Source: Chitinophagaceae bacterium
GTDB lineage: Bacteria > Bacteroidota > Bacteroidia > Chitinophagales > Chitinophagaceae
Direction of reading: 5' to 3'
Length of the DNA stretch: 64,000 nucleotides
Assembly: GCA_023251255.1 (NCBI GenBank)
Contig: JAHEZD010000009.1
Coordinates: 1 to 64,000 of the forward strand
The notes below the pieces were generated by a model. It searched no databases and was not told where the DNA came from. It worked only from the letters and a program-made list of their open reading frames with translations. The translations under genes and the position numbers were made by a program. Below are positions 34,459 to 41,848 of this stretch, piece by piece; position 1 is the stretch's first letter, and each line of letters opens with the position of its first letter.

Positions 34459-35616
34459 GTGATCAGACCCATTGCTATATACCTTCCACAGTTCCACCCA
34501 GTTTCCGAAAACGATGAATGGTGGGGGAAAGGTTTTACAGAATGGACGAATGTGGCCAAGGCCAGGCCCCTATTTGAGGGGCATTACCAGCCGCATTTAC
34601 CAGCAGACCTTGGCTTCTACGACCTGCGCTTAAAAGAAGCGAGGGCGGCACAGGCCGAAATGGCGAAGGCCTATGGTATTTATGGTTTCTGCTATTATCA
34701 TTACTGGTTCAATGGCAGGCGGATACTGGAACGCCCTTTTCAGGAGGTCTTTGAAAGTGGACAACCGGATTTTCCCTTTATGCTTTGCTGGGCGAACGAA
34801 AACTGGACAAGGGTATGGGATGGTGGGGACAAACATGTGCTACTGGAGCAGAACTACTCTGAGGAGGATGACCGGGCGCACATACAATCGCTTTTGCCCT
34901 ATTTCAAGGATGACAGGTATATCAAAGTAAATGGGAAGCCGATTTTTTCGATCTACCGCAGTAAACTGTTCCCCAACTTAAAAAGAACCACCAATATATG
35001 GCGTGAGGAAGCTGGTAAACAGGGCATGGAGCTTTATCTCTGCTGCTTTGCTACCAACCATATTGAAGAAGGGTACCTGGAATCGGTTGGTCTGGATGCC
35101 GCAGTTGATTTCAAGCCTTTTGGAGATTCTTTGACCCATTACCGTCAGCTTCAACAGGAGGCATACAAAAAGGGGTATATGGGCAGGGCAAAAAACAAGC
35201 TTGCAAAGGCCTTCTATAGGCTGGCCAAGCCAGAGAAACTGGAAACTGTGGAGGATTACCTCTGGAATATCATTGATTATACTGAATATGCAGCGTTCTG
35301 TGCCAAGGAAGCTACGGCATCCTATAAATGCTATCCTGGCATTACACCCATGTGGGACAATACAGCTAGAAGGAAGAAGAACTTCTTGGCATTGAAAAAT
35401 GCCACACCAACTGCCTACAGAAAATGGTTGTCGAGCATACTGCAACATTTTAAGGGATTTGGGAAGGATGAGGATTTCCTTTTCATCAATGCCTGGAACG
35501 AATGGGCAGAAGGCAACCATCTGGAGCCATGCCAAAAATGGGGGAGGCAATACCTGGAAGCAACAAAGGAAGCCTTGCAAGAAGCTGAGCAAGGGTATAA
35601 AGGGCCTGTTGCATAA
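34459..35616 (+). CDS. WbsX-like glycan processing protein (GH99-like fold)
   Basis: A 385-residue protein of the WbsX/Glyco_tran_WbsX family found in O-antigen and capsule loci. Recognised motifs are IRPIAIYLPQFHP, then NDEWWGKGFTEWTNVAKA, the FCYYHYWFNGRRIL stretch, LCWANENWTRVWDG, and near the end FLFINAWNEWAEGNHLEP. The fold is related to glycoside hydrolase family 99 (endo-mannanase), so it may trim or transglycosylate rather than act as a Leloir transferase. I choose a GTG start at VIRPIAIYL, 20 bases after the previous stop; the ATG 32 codons upstream would overlap the WavE gene by 76 bases and adds unlikely residues. Confidence 0.83.
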   Translation: MIRPIAIYLPQFHPVSENDEWWGKGFTEWTNVAKARPLFEGHYQPHLPADLGFYDLRLKEARAAQAEMAKAYGIYGFCYYHYWFNGRRILERPFQEVFESGQPDFPFMLCWANENWTRVWDGGDKHVLLEQNYSEEDDRAHIQSLLPYFKDDRYIKVNGKPIFSIYRSKLFPNLKRTTNIWREEAGKQGMELYLCCFATNHIEEGYLESVGLDAAVDFKPFGDSLTHYRQLQQEAYKKGYMGRAKNKLAKAFYRLAKPEKLETVEDYLWNIIDYTEYAAFCAKEATASYKCYPGITPMWDNTARRKKNFLALKNATPTAYRKWLSSILQHFKGFGKDEDFLFINAWNEWAEGNHLEPCQKWGRQYLEATKEALQEAEQGYKGPVA

Positions 35617-35631
35617 TGAAAAGAACAATAC

Positions 35632-36738
35632 ATGAACCGCAGTTATAAATACCTCATTGCCATACTTCAATACAGGAACGTGGAGTATGCCATGACCACT
35701 TTCCTGCACTTGCATGCGGCCATCAAGGACTTGGCCATCAAGACGGAGTGCAAGATTATTATTGCTACGGACCTGGAGAACTCCTATAAACTTAAACGTT
35801 TCCATAAGGCTTTCAAAAAACAGTACCATTTTGATATACATGTGAGCAATGGCTTCTATCCGGATAAGCTGGCTTCTATTTTCAAGAAATACCCGAAGGA
35901 GCGGTTTGAGACATTTATCAAATGCGATGAGGAGATCTTCCTTTCGCCAACCACTTGGCGGCAGTTTCTTTTATTGGCCAATAAGGAGCTATCAAAGCCC
36001 AGCAATTTGCTTGCTACTGTAAACTTGTCTACGGGCATTCCAAGTTGGTCCTTTTTTGCGGAGGCTTTCTTTACGGATGCAGAGAATGCAACCATGCAAA
36101 CCGAACTGTTGGAAGCAAGGCTTCCTGCTGTTATTTGGAACAATGATTACAGTAGCCTGAACCATACTATTCAATCGTTTGGTACCTGGAACGAGGCTGG
36201 TTATTGGAATGCGGTGAACCAATTGCCCTATCATTTTAAAGGGATACACCCTATACGGTTGAACATATTTTATTCGAAGTTCATTAATGAAACGATACTA
36301 TCGAGGATCAACCAGTTTTATGACTGGCCAGTAAAAGAGAATTTCAACTATGTGGACAACCGGTATTTCTGCAATAGTTTTTTTGCTATCGATTATGCTA
36401 AATACCAAGCCATTATTGCAGATAAGGACCTTTATGTGGATGCTTTTGATGAAGTGCCACTGAATAGATACAGGGCCGCACATTTCCTGAATATTGCTTT
36501 TTTGCAGGAGTCGCTGGCTGTTCATATCACCTATAATTCAGTGTACGAACAGACCGTGGAGCTGGCTGGTATGCAGTTGAACGGGAAGCAATTGGAAGAT
36601 TATTTCATGAATGGTTACCAGCAGGAAATAAGGAAATTGATTGGCGGTACCAACAACTATATGGAAGTGGCCCCGCTACCCTTGAGCTACTTTATTAAAA
36701 GAACCGCCCAAAAAATACGCAGCAAATGCAAATTATAA
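35632..36738 (+). CDS. hypothetical glycan-locus protein, possible GT-A glycosyltransferase
   Basis: A 368-residue protein without a family I can name. It opens with strands and helices resembling a nucleotide-diphospho-sugar transferase (YKYLIAILQYRNVEYAMTTF, KIIIATDLENSYKL). At about residue 103 it has FIKCDEEIFLSPTTW, which looks like the DXD-containing strand of GT-A enzymes (here CDEE). Conserved-looking aromatic stretches follow (TGIPSWSFFAEAFF, FGTWNEAGYWN). The stop overlaps the next gene by 13 bases. Role in sugar transfer is inferred from this motif and the neighbourhood. A capsule-specific phosphotransferase is an alternative that cannot be excluded from sequence. Confidence 0.52.
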   Translation: MNRSYKYLIAILQYRNVEYAMTTFLHLHAAIKDLAIKTECKIIIATDLENSYKLKRFHKAFKKQYHFDIHVSNGFYPDKLASIFKKYPKERFETFIKCDEEIFLSPTTWRQFLLLANKELSKPSNLLATVNLSTGIPSWSFFAEAFFTDAENATMQTELLEARLPAVIWNNDYSSLNHTIQSFGTWNEAGYWNAVNQLPYHFKGIHPIRLNIFYSKFINETILSRINQFYDWPVKENFNYVDNRYFCNSFFAIDYAKYQAIIADKDLYVDAFDEVPLNRYRAAHFLNIAFLQESLAVHITYNSVYEQTVELAGMQLNGKQLEDYFMNGYQQEIRKLIGGTNNYMEVAPLPLSYFIKRTAQKIRSKCKL

Positions 36739-37355
36739 GCCATAGGGGCTACTGGAAGACAGCAGCCGAGAAAAATGGAATAGTTGCTTTCAACCGCAGT
36801 TTCAGTTTGGGGTTTGGCACAGAAACCGATTTGAGGGACTATGCTGGGGAGATTGTTATTTCGCATGATATGGCAGATGCAAACTCAATTAACTGTGATG
36901 AGCTATTTACTATTTTTTGCCAATACAACCCGCACTTGCCATTGGCGCTGAACGTGAAGGCGGACGGACTACAAAGTAAATTGAAGGGGCTAGTGAACAA
37001 ATATGGCATAGACAACTATTTTGTATTCGATATGTCCATTCCGGATACCATTGGCTACCTGAAACAGGGGCTGCGTTTTTTCAGTAGACAAAGTGAATAC
37101 GAACCAGTGCCAGCGTTTTATACAGATTGTGCAGGTGTGTGGCTGGATGCTTTTGAAGGTACTTGGTACGATGCTGATTTGATACATGCGCATATAAACA
37201 AGGGAAAGGAAGTGGCCATTGTGTCCCCGGACCTGCACAAGCGGGAGGTGACGGGCCTATGGAACCTGCTGAAGGAAACTGGTACCCATCAATTGGAGGG
37301 GCTGATACTGTGCACAGATATACCCGAAGATGCGGTGACTTTTTTTAATGCGTAA
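36726..37355 (+). CDS. GDPD-like phosphodiesterase in glycan locus
   Basis: A short (209 residues) glycerophosphodiester phosphodiesterase-like TIM barrel. The catalytic set is visible: HRG at residues 6-8, the acidic pair in TETDLRDY (E33, D35), the second histidine in ISHD (H47) and a lysine in LALNVKAD (K78). There is no signal peptide, so it should act in the cytoplasm, unlike nutrient-scavenging GDPDs. It lies between a putative transferase and a second WavE-like gene, upstream of a HAD phosphatase and two nucleotidyltransferases. This suggests it processes a phosphodiester-containing precursor or glycan modification such as a glycerol-phosphate group. The fold is well supported; the substrate is speculation. 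Confidence 0.7.
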   Translation: MQIISHRGYWKTAAEKNGIVAFNRSFSLGFGTETDLRDYAGEIVISHDMADANSINCDELFTIFCQYNPHLPLALNVKADGLQSKLKGLVNKYGIDNYFVFDMSIPDTIGYLKQGLRFFSRQSEYEPVPAFYTDCAGVWLDAFEGTWYDADLIHAHINKGKEVAIVSPDLHKREVTGLWNLLKETGTHQLEGLILCTDIPEDAVTFFNA

Positions 37356-37367
37356 TAATGGCGAATA

Positions 37368-38135
37368 TTGAGCATTGCTACTGAACATATAGGAACCGTG
37401 ATACAGGGCCCCACCATTTTTTACAAGGAAATAGTGGCCCATTATAAGGATGTGCCGAATGTGGTATGGAGTACCTGGGAAGATGAGCCAGCCGAACATA
37501 TCGCTTATATAAGGGCGGCAGGAATGCCTTTGGTTCTGCAAGACAAGAAAGGGCTGGAGCCGGGACACCACAATACCAACCTTCAATGCCTCTCCACTTA
37601 TGGCGGTATTGAGTTCCTTTCTGGCAACCCTGCCATTACACATATCCTTAAAATAAGGGCAGATTTTTTACCTAATCCTTTCCCTGTTTTTTTGGAACAA
37701 TGTGCCAAAAGCTTGGAGCATAAGGAAATGGCCTATATGGGCTATGTATGGTACTATCCCCAAAAAATGCAGCAACGCTATTACCTAGTTGATTTTTTGA
37801 ATGCCGGTACACTTGCTGCTATGAAAAGGTTCTGGCGGCCTGATTTCAATGCAAACAATGGCTTTCCCAATCCTGAAAAATGGCTGGAGAACAGGTATTA
37901 CCATTCAGAAAATTATTTGGAGAAAAATTACAAAAAGCTGGTGAAACAAGGTGCGTTCATAGTGTTTAAAGGATTTGCCATTAAATCCTTAAAGCTGCAT
38001 ATAGATTTTGGCAGGCGGATCTTTAAGGATGGGATTTACCGTGACCAGCCCACACTTAAGGAACGGTGGCAGCATGTACAGAAACTGACCGAAATAGTTT
38101 TTAAAAGAATAATTACCCTAAATAAAGGAGCATGA
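37368..38135 (+). CDS. WavE-like glycan biosynthesis protein, copy 2 (short)
   Basis: A 255-residue member of the WavE family with TTG start 12 bases after the previous stop. It keeps GTVIQGPTI, NVVWSTWEDE, HNTNLQCLS and HILKIRADFLPNPF, which correspond to the QGP, STWDD, NINFQ and RSDQR motifs of the other two copies. It lacks about 90 residues compared with them, mostly in the N- and C-terminal extensions. It ends with a basic helix (VFKRIITLNKG). The stop overlaps the HAD gene start by four bases (ATGA), so it is coupled to the activation module downstream. Substrate unknown. Confidence 0.68.
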   Translation: MSIATEHIGTVIQGPTIFYKEIVAHYKDVPNVVWSTWEDEPAEHIAYIRAAGMPLVLQDKKGLEPGHHNTNLQCLSTYGGIEFLSGNPAITHILKIRADFLPNPFPVFLEQCAKSLEHKEMAYMGYVWYYPQKMQQRYYLVDFLNAGTLAAMKRFWRPDFNANNGFPNPEKWLENRYYHSENYLEKNYKKLVKQGAFIVFKGFAIKSLKLHIDFGRRIFKDGIYRDQPTLKERWQHVQKLTEIVFKRIITLNKGA

Positions 38136-38758
38136 AAATTAAGGCCGTGATATTTGATATGGACGGTGTGCTGATTGATGCCAAGGACTGGCATTATGAG
38201 TCACTCAACAAGGCATTGGGCCTGTTTGGTGCCGAAATTAGCCGGTACGACCATTTGGTAACATTTGATGGACTACCCACCAAGAAGAAACTGGAGATGC
38301 TGAGTTTGGAGGGGGGCTTCCCTAAGGGGCTGCATGGTTTTGTGAACGACCTTAAACAACAGTACACCATGGATATCATCCATGCCAAGTGCAAGCCTGT
38401 GTTCCAGCACCAGTATGCGCTGTCCAAATTGAAAAATGCAGGTTACCATATGGCTGTTTGTTCCAACTCCATCCGTAAGAGCATTGAAGTGATGATGGAG
38501 AAAGCGGGGCTTTCCCCCTATTTGGATTTCATCATTTCCAACCAGGATGTAAAGCATGGCAAACCCGATCCCGAAATGTACAATACGGCCATTCAGCGTT
38601 TGGGTCTTGACCCCAAGGAATGCCTGATTGTGGAAGACAATGAAAATGGCATCAAGGCAGCATTGGCATCGGGTGGGCACTTATTGAAAGTGGAGAACCC
38701 GGATGATGTGCATTATTACAATATTGTTCACCGAATAGCTGAAATAGACAATGCTTAA
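38132..38758 (+). CDS. HAD-superfamily hydrolase, beta-phosphoglucomutase-like
   Basis: A 208-residue HAD enzyme of the subfamily with a helical cap. Motif I is IFDMDGVLID (D9, D11), motif II SNS (about 109-111), and motif III/IV HGKPDPEMY and CLIVEDNENGI with the metal-binding Asp. It would dephosphorylate or mutate a small phosphorylated metabolite in the cytoplasm. It is joined by an eight-base overlap to a nucleotidyltransferase gene and by an ATGA overlap to a WavE-like gene. A role in making or salvaging the precursor of a nucleotide-activated group is therefore likely. The exact substrate cannot be read from sequence. Confidence 0.85.
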   Translation: MKIKAVIFDMDGVLIDAKDWHYESLNKALGLFGAEISRYDHLVTFDGLPTKKKLEMLSLEGGFPKGLHGFVNDLKQQYTMDIIHAKCKPVFQHQYALSKLKNAGYHMAVCSNSIRKSIEVMMEKAGLSPYLDFIISNQDVKHGKPDPEMYNTAIQRLGLDPKECLIVEDNENGIKAALASGGHLLKVENPDDVHYYNIVHRIAEIDNA

Positions 38759-39476
38759 AATTATTATTCCATTGGCTGGACCGTCGGAACTGTTCAGCAA
38801 TGCGGGCTATTACTACCCGAAGCCCCTGATTGAAATCAATGGCCGTATCATGATTGAGCATGTGCTGCAAAATCCATCTGCTATTGAAGAGGAGCACCAG
38901 TTCATTTTCATTATTAGGGAGGAGGATTCCAATAAGTTCCATATTGATAATGTGTTGAAGCTGCTTGCCCCGAATAGCGAAATCATCAAACTGAAGAAGG
39001 CAACCAAGGGAGGGCTTTGCAGTGCCTTAATGGCCGTTGATAAAATAGCAGCAACGGATAGTGTACTGATATTGAATGGTGACCAGATACTGGATATTGA
39101 CTTTAATGAAGTGGGGCGTTACTGGAAGGAAAAGCAAGTGGATGCCGGTTTGATTACATTCAAATCTGTGCATCCCAGATGGTCGTACGCGAGGATAGAG
39201 CATGAGGAAGTGGTTCAAACGGCGGAGAAGAACCCTATTAGCAACCATGCAATTTCAGGGTACTACTATTTTGAGAAGGCGGCAGATTTTTTTGCAGCGG
39301 CTTATGAGTCCATTAAAAATGATGTACAATTGGACGGGATATTTTTCATTTCGCCCGTTATCAACCAATATGTACTCCTGAACAAAAAGGTAAAAGCTTT
39401 TACTATTGAAGCGGGGCTTTACCATTCGTTCTATTCGCCACAGATGGTGATTGAGTACGAGCGGAAGAGCCAGTGA
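38751..39476 (+). CDS. nucleotidyltransferase-like protein with altered signature, copy 1
   Basis: A 241-residue protein of the NTP_transferase (sugar-phosphate nucleotidyltransferase) fold. Preserved parts are the first strand (LKIIIPLAG), the YYYPKPLIEINGRIMIEHV stretch with the conserved lysine, and VLILNGDQILDID with the metal-binding Asp. The glycine-rich loop, which reads GEGSRF in the second copy downstream, is AGPSELF here. The arginine that usually contacts the triphosphate is thus missing. It may therefore have changed activity or serve as a regulatory partner of the second copy. It overlaps the HAD gene by eight bases. Confidence 0.72.
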   Translation: MLKIIIPLAGPSELFSNAGYYYPKPLIEINGRIMIEHVLQNPSAIEEEHQFIFIIREEDSNKFHIDNVLKLLAPNSEIIKLKKATKGGLCSALMAVDKIAATDSVLILNGDQILDIDFNEVGRYWKEKQVDAGLITFKSVHPRWSYARIEHEEVVQTAEKNPISNHAISGYYYFEKAADFFAAAYESIKNDVQLDGIFFISPVINQYVLLNKKVKAFTIEAGLYHSFYSPQMVIEYERKSQ

Positions 39477-39645
39477 GGGAAGATGAAGGGGGGAATTGGG
39501 TATTAGGAATTAGGGGAGTAGATAGGTTTGCCAAACTGTAATCAATGAAATCCTGATTGAAAGGCAGATCCGACAAGTGGTTGATTACTATCGGCTCAAA
39601 TGAATATTATTGGTGAACAGCATTTAATAATTACTTAAAAAACTA

Positions 39646-39972
39646 ATGATGATAGAAAAATATGCATTGGCTGATATGGTGAAGGGTTGGTTTATTGGCA
39701 ATTTTGAGCCGACACTTTATCAAACGAATGAGGTGGAAGTGGCCATCAAGGAATACAAGGCAGGGGATTATGAGGCATCGCACCACCATAAAATAGCCAC
39801 TGAATTTACGGTAGTGCTGAACGGGGAGGTGGAGATGGGTGGTGTTAGGTATGGCCATGGGTCAATTGTAAAAATAAACCCCGGTGTTTCAACAGACTTC
39901 AAGGCAGTAATGGATACAACTACTGTGGTGGTGAAGATACCAGGTGCCAGTAATGACAAGTATATAGATTAA
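39646..39972 (+). CDS. small cupin-domain protein
   Basis: A 108-residue single cupin. Motif 1 fits G(X)5HXH(X)3-4E(X)6G: GDYEASHHHKIATEFTVVLNG, with three histidines at 46-48, E53 and G60, so a metal site is likely. Motif 2 is weaker (YGHGSIVKINPG). It lies between two nucleotidyltransferase genes, the first 169 bases upstream across a low-complexity spacer and the second 19 bases downstream. Cupins in glycan loci act as sugar epimerases or isomerases or as small-molecule sensors; which applies here is open. Two adjacent ATG codons exist at the start; the first is used. Confidence 0.72.
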   Translation: MMIEKYALADMVKGWFIGNFEPTLYQTNEVEVAIKEYKAGDYEASHHHKIATEFTVVLNGEVEMGGVRYGHGSIVKINPGVSTDFKAVMDTTTVVVKIPGASNDKYID

Positions 39973-39991
39973 GCATAAAAACAAAAAAAAG

Positions 39992-40711
39992 ATGATCAAC
40001 ATCGTAATCCCCATGGCTGGAGAGGGCAGCCGTTTTGCAAAAGCAGGCTATGAGAAGCCGAAACCCTTTATTGATGTGGCTGGCAAGCCGATGATTGAAA
40101 GGGTGATGGACAATTTGCAATGTGAAGATGCCCGTTATATTTTGATAGGCCGTAAATCGCATCTTGAAAAGGAGCATGAACTGGTAAAGGAAATAACCGA
40201 AAAATATAATGCCGTATTTATAGGTATCGATAAACTTACAGAGGGTACAGCTTGTACCGTGCTTTATGCTAGGCAGTACATCAATACAGATGAACCCTTG
40301 TTGATTGCTAATTCGGACCAGTTGGTAGATATTTCTGTGCAGGACTTTGTAAATGATTGCGCTTCGAAACAATTGGACGGTTCCATCTTAACGTTTACTG
40401 ACCATGAGCTGAACCCTAAATGGTCCTTTGCAAAAATTGATAGCGATGGTCTGGTAACTGAGGTGCAGGAAAAAAAGGCTATTTCGGAATTTGCTACCGT
40501 GGGTATTTACCTTTTTTCGAAAGGGAAGGACTTTGTGAATGGGGCCATAGACATGATTATCAATAATGATAGGGTGAACAATGAATTCTATACCTGCCCT
40601 GTTTATAATTATGTTGTTGCGGAAAAGGGGAGGATTGGTATTTATAATATGCAGTTTGAAGAGATGCATGGGTTAGGAACACCAGAAGATTTAGTAAAGT
40701 ACTTGGGCTAG
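39992..40711 (+). CDS. sugar- or small-alcohol-phosphate nucleotidyltransferase, copy 2
   Basis: A 239-residue nucleotidyltransferase with a canonical signature: IPMAGEGSRFAKAGYEKPKPF at the start (glycine-rich loop and conserved lysine), the acidic LLIANSDQLVDI strand, and a late NEFYTCPVYNYVV. It should form an NDP-activated compound from NTP and a phosphorylated precursor. Its size is close to stand-alone cytidylyltransferases of capsule loci such as those making CDP-activated modifications, rather than to the 290-residue RmlA class. It is paired with a divergent copy upstream, a cupin and a HAD enzyme. Product identity is unknown. Confidence 0.82.
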   Translation: MINIVIPMAGEGSRFAKAGYEKPKPFIDVAGKPMIERVMDNLQCEDARYILIGRKSHLEKEHELVKEITEKYNAVFIGIDKLTEGTACTVLYARQYINTDEPLLIANSDQLVDISVQDFVNDCASKQLDGSILTFTDHELNPKWSFAKIDSDGLVTEVQEKKAISEFATVGIYLFSKGKDFVNGAIDMIINNDRVNNEFYTCPVYNYVVAEKGRIGIYNMQFEEMHGLGTPEDLVKYLG

Positions 40712-40726
40712 TTGTCCCTATTGCCA

Positions 40727-41824
40727 ATGCAGCCATTTACCATGCGTTTACAGGATGTTATACCAAGGGGGTTCCAGAAGCTAAAAAAGCTACTGCTGAC
40801 TTTTTTTGTTGGATTGGTGAGAACAGAAAAGTACAGTAGCCTGTTACTCGAGCTGGCCATCCAGAAAAGGGAACTGCTGGGCCATGTGGGCATAACCACC
40901 CATGAGAGACTGCTAGACGCTAGTAACATCAATACATTCTCAGATGCATTGAAGGAGTGTGCTAGTGTTGGTATCGTGATTCAAGGTGGGTTGAAGAAGG
41001 AGCATGATTTTACGCTACAAACCATCAAAATATACCGTCAGCATTTTCCTGATGCACATATCATATTGAGTACTTGGGAGAATGAGGATGCCGGATACTT
41101 GAACAGGATAAGAGCAGAAGGCATCGATATCGTATTATCTCCCCTTCCGGTTATATCCGGGTTCAACAATATCAATTACCAGATTGTGTCTTCCGTTGCA
41201 GGTATTAAGATGGCTGCCAGCAAAAATTGTGTTTATGTCTACAAAACAAGGACTGACCAACGCATGTATGCACCCAATATCAATGAATATTTGGTGAAAC
41301 TACTGGAGCAGTTCCCTATAACCCACGGATTCCTCCAAAAGCAAAGGCTGGTGGCCGTTAGCCTTAACACATTTAAATACAGGCTTTATGGAATTTCGGA
41401 TATGTTCATGTTTGGCAATACTATCGATATGCTTTCTTATTGGGACTGCCCTTTGGATGAAAGGACGATTCCTATAAATGATTTTTATGGCATGTCTACC
41501 TTGGATTTTGCTAAACATAAGACCTGTGAAGTATACCTCTTTACTAATTATTTGGATAAGCTGGGTATCCCTTACCATTGGACGCTTAAAGAAAGCTATG
41601 AACGGATGGCCGAGCATTTTGTGGTTATTGATAAAGAATCCATTGATTTATATTGGCCAAAGTATACGAGGCAGGAATATAGGTGGCTTAGTTATGCGAA
41701 TATTACCATGCACCAGGAAATCAATTTTAGGGAATGGCTGATTCTATATGCTGCGCTGCCCAATAAAATAATTAATGAGAACGAATTGGACAAGCGTTTT
41801 TTTGACGTGGTAACCAATCAATAA
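40727..41824 (+). CDS. WavE-like glycan biosynthesis protein, copy 3
   Basis: Third and longest WavE-family member, 365 residues from the ATG of MQPFTMRL; a TTG right after the preceding stop would add five residues. Motifs are VGIVIQGGLK, HIILSTWENED, GFNNINYQIVSS and VYKTRTDQRMYAP. These align with copy 1 (QGP, STWDD, NINFQIVSS, RSDQR) through most of the length, including the shared YRLYGISDMFMFG, which parallels YRPYGITDMLMLG of copy 1. The two are probably paralogues arising by duplication within this locus lineage. It directly follows the second nucleotidyltransferase gene, whose product it may use. Confidence 0.75.
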   Translation: MQPFTMRLQDVIPRGFQKLKKLLLTFFVGLVRTEKYSSLLLELAIQKRELLGHVGITTHERLLDASNINTFSDALKECASVGIVIQGGLKKEHDFTLQTIKIYRQHFPDAHIILSTWENEDAGYLNRIRAEGIDIVLSPLPVISGFNNINYQIVSSVAGIKMAASKNCVYVYKTRTDQRMYAPNINEYLVKLLEQFPITHGFLQKQRLVAVSLNTFKYRLYGISDMFMFGNTIDMLSYWDCPLDERTIPINDFYGMSTLDFAKHKTCEVYLFTNYLDKLGIPYHWTLKESYERMAEHFVVIDKESIDLYWPKYTRQEYRWLSYANITMHQEINFREWLILYAALPNKIINENELDKRFFDVVTNQ

Positions 41825-41848
41825 TTAAATGGTGTAACAGCTCTATAC

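Noticed and set aside
34978-35841. Long minus-strand frame of 287 codons opposite the WbsX-like gene
   Set aside because: It lies antisense to a gene with clear family motifs, and its translation is Cys/Phe/Leu-rich without any domain.
36726-40711. Methyl phosphoramidate-type capsule pathway as in Campylobacter
   Set aside because: A nucleotidyltransferase is shared, but the kinase and the dedicated amidate hydrolase of that pathway were not recognised, so equating the two is unsupported.
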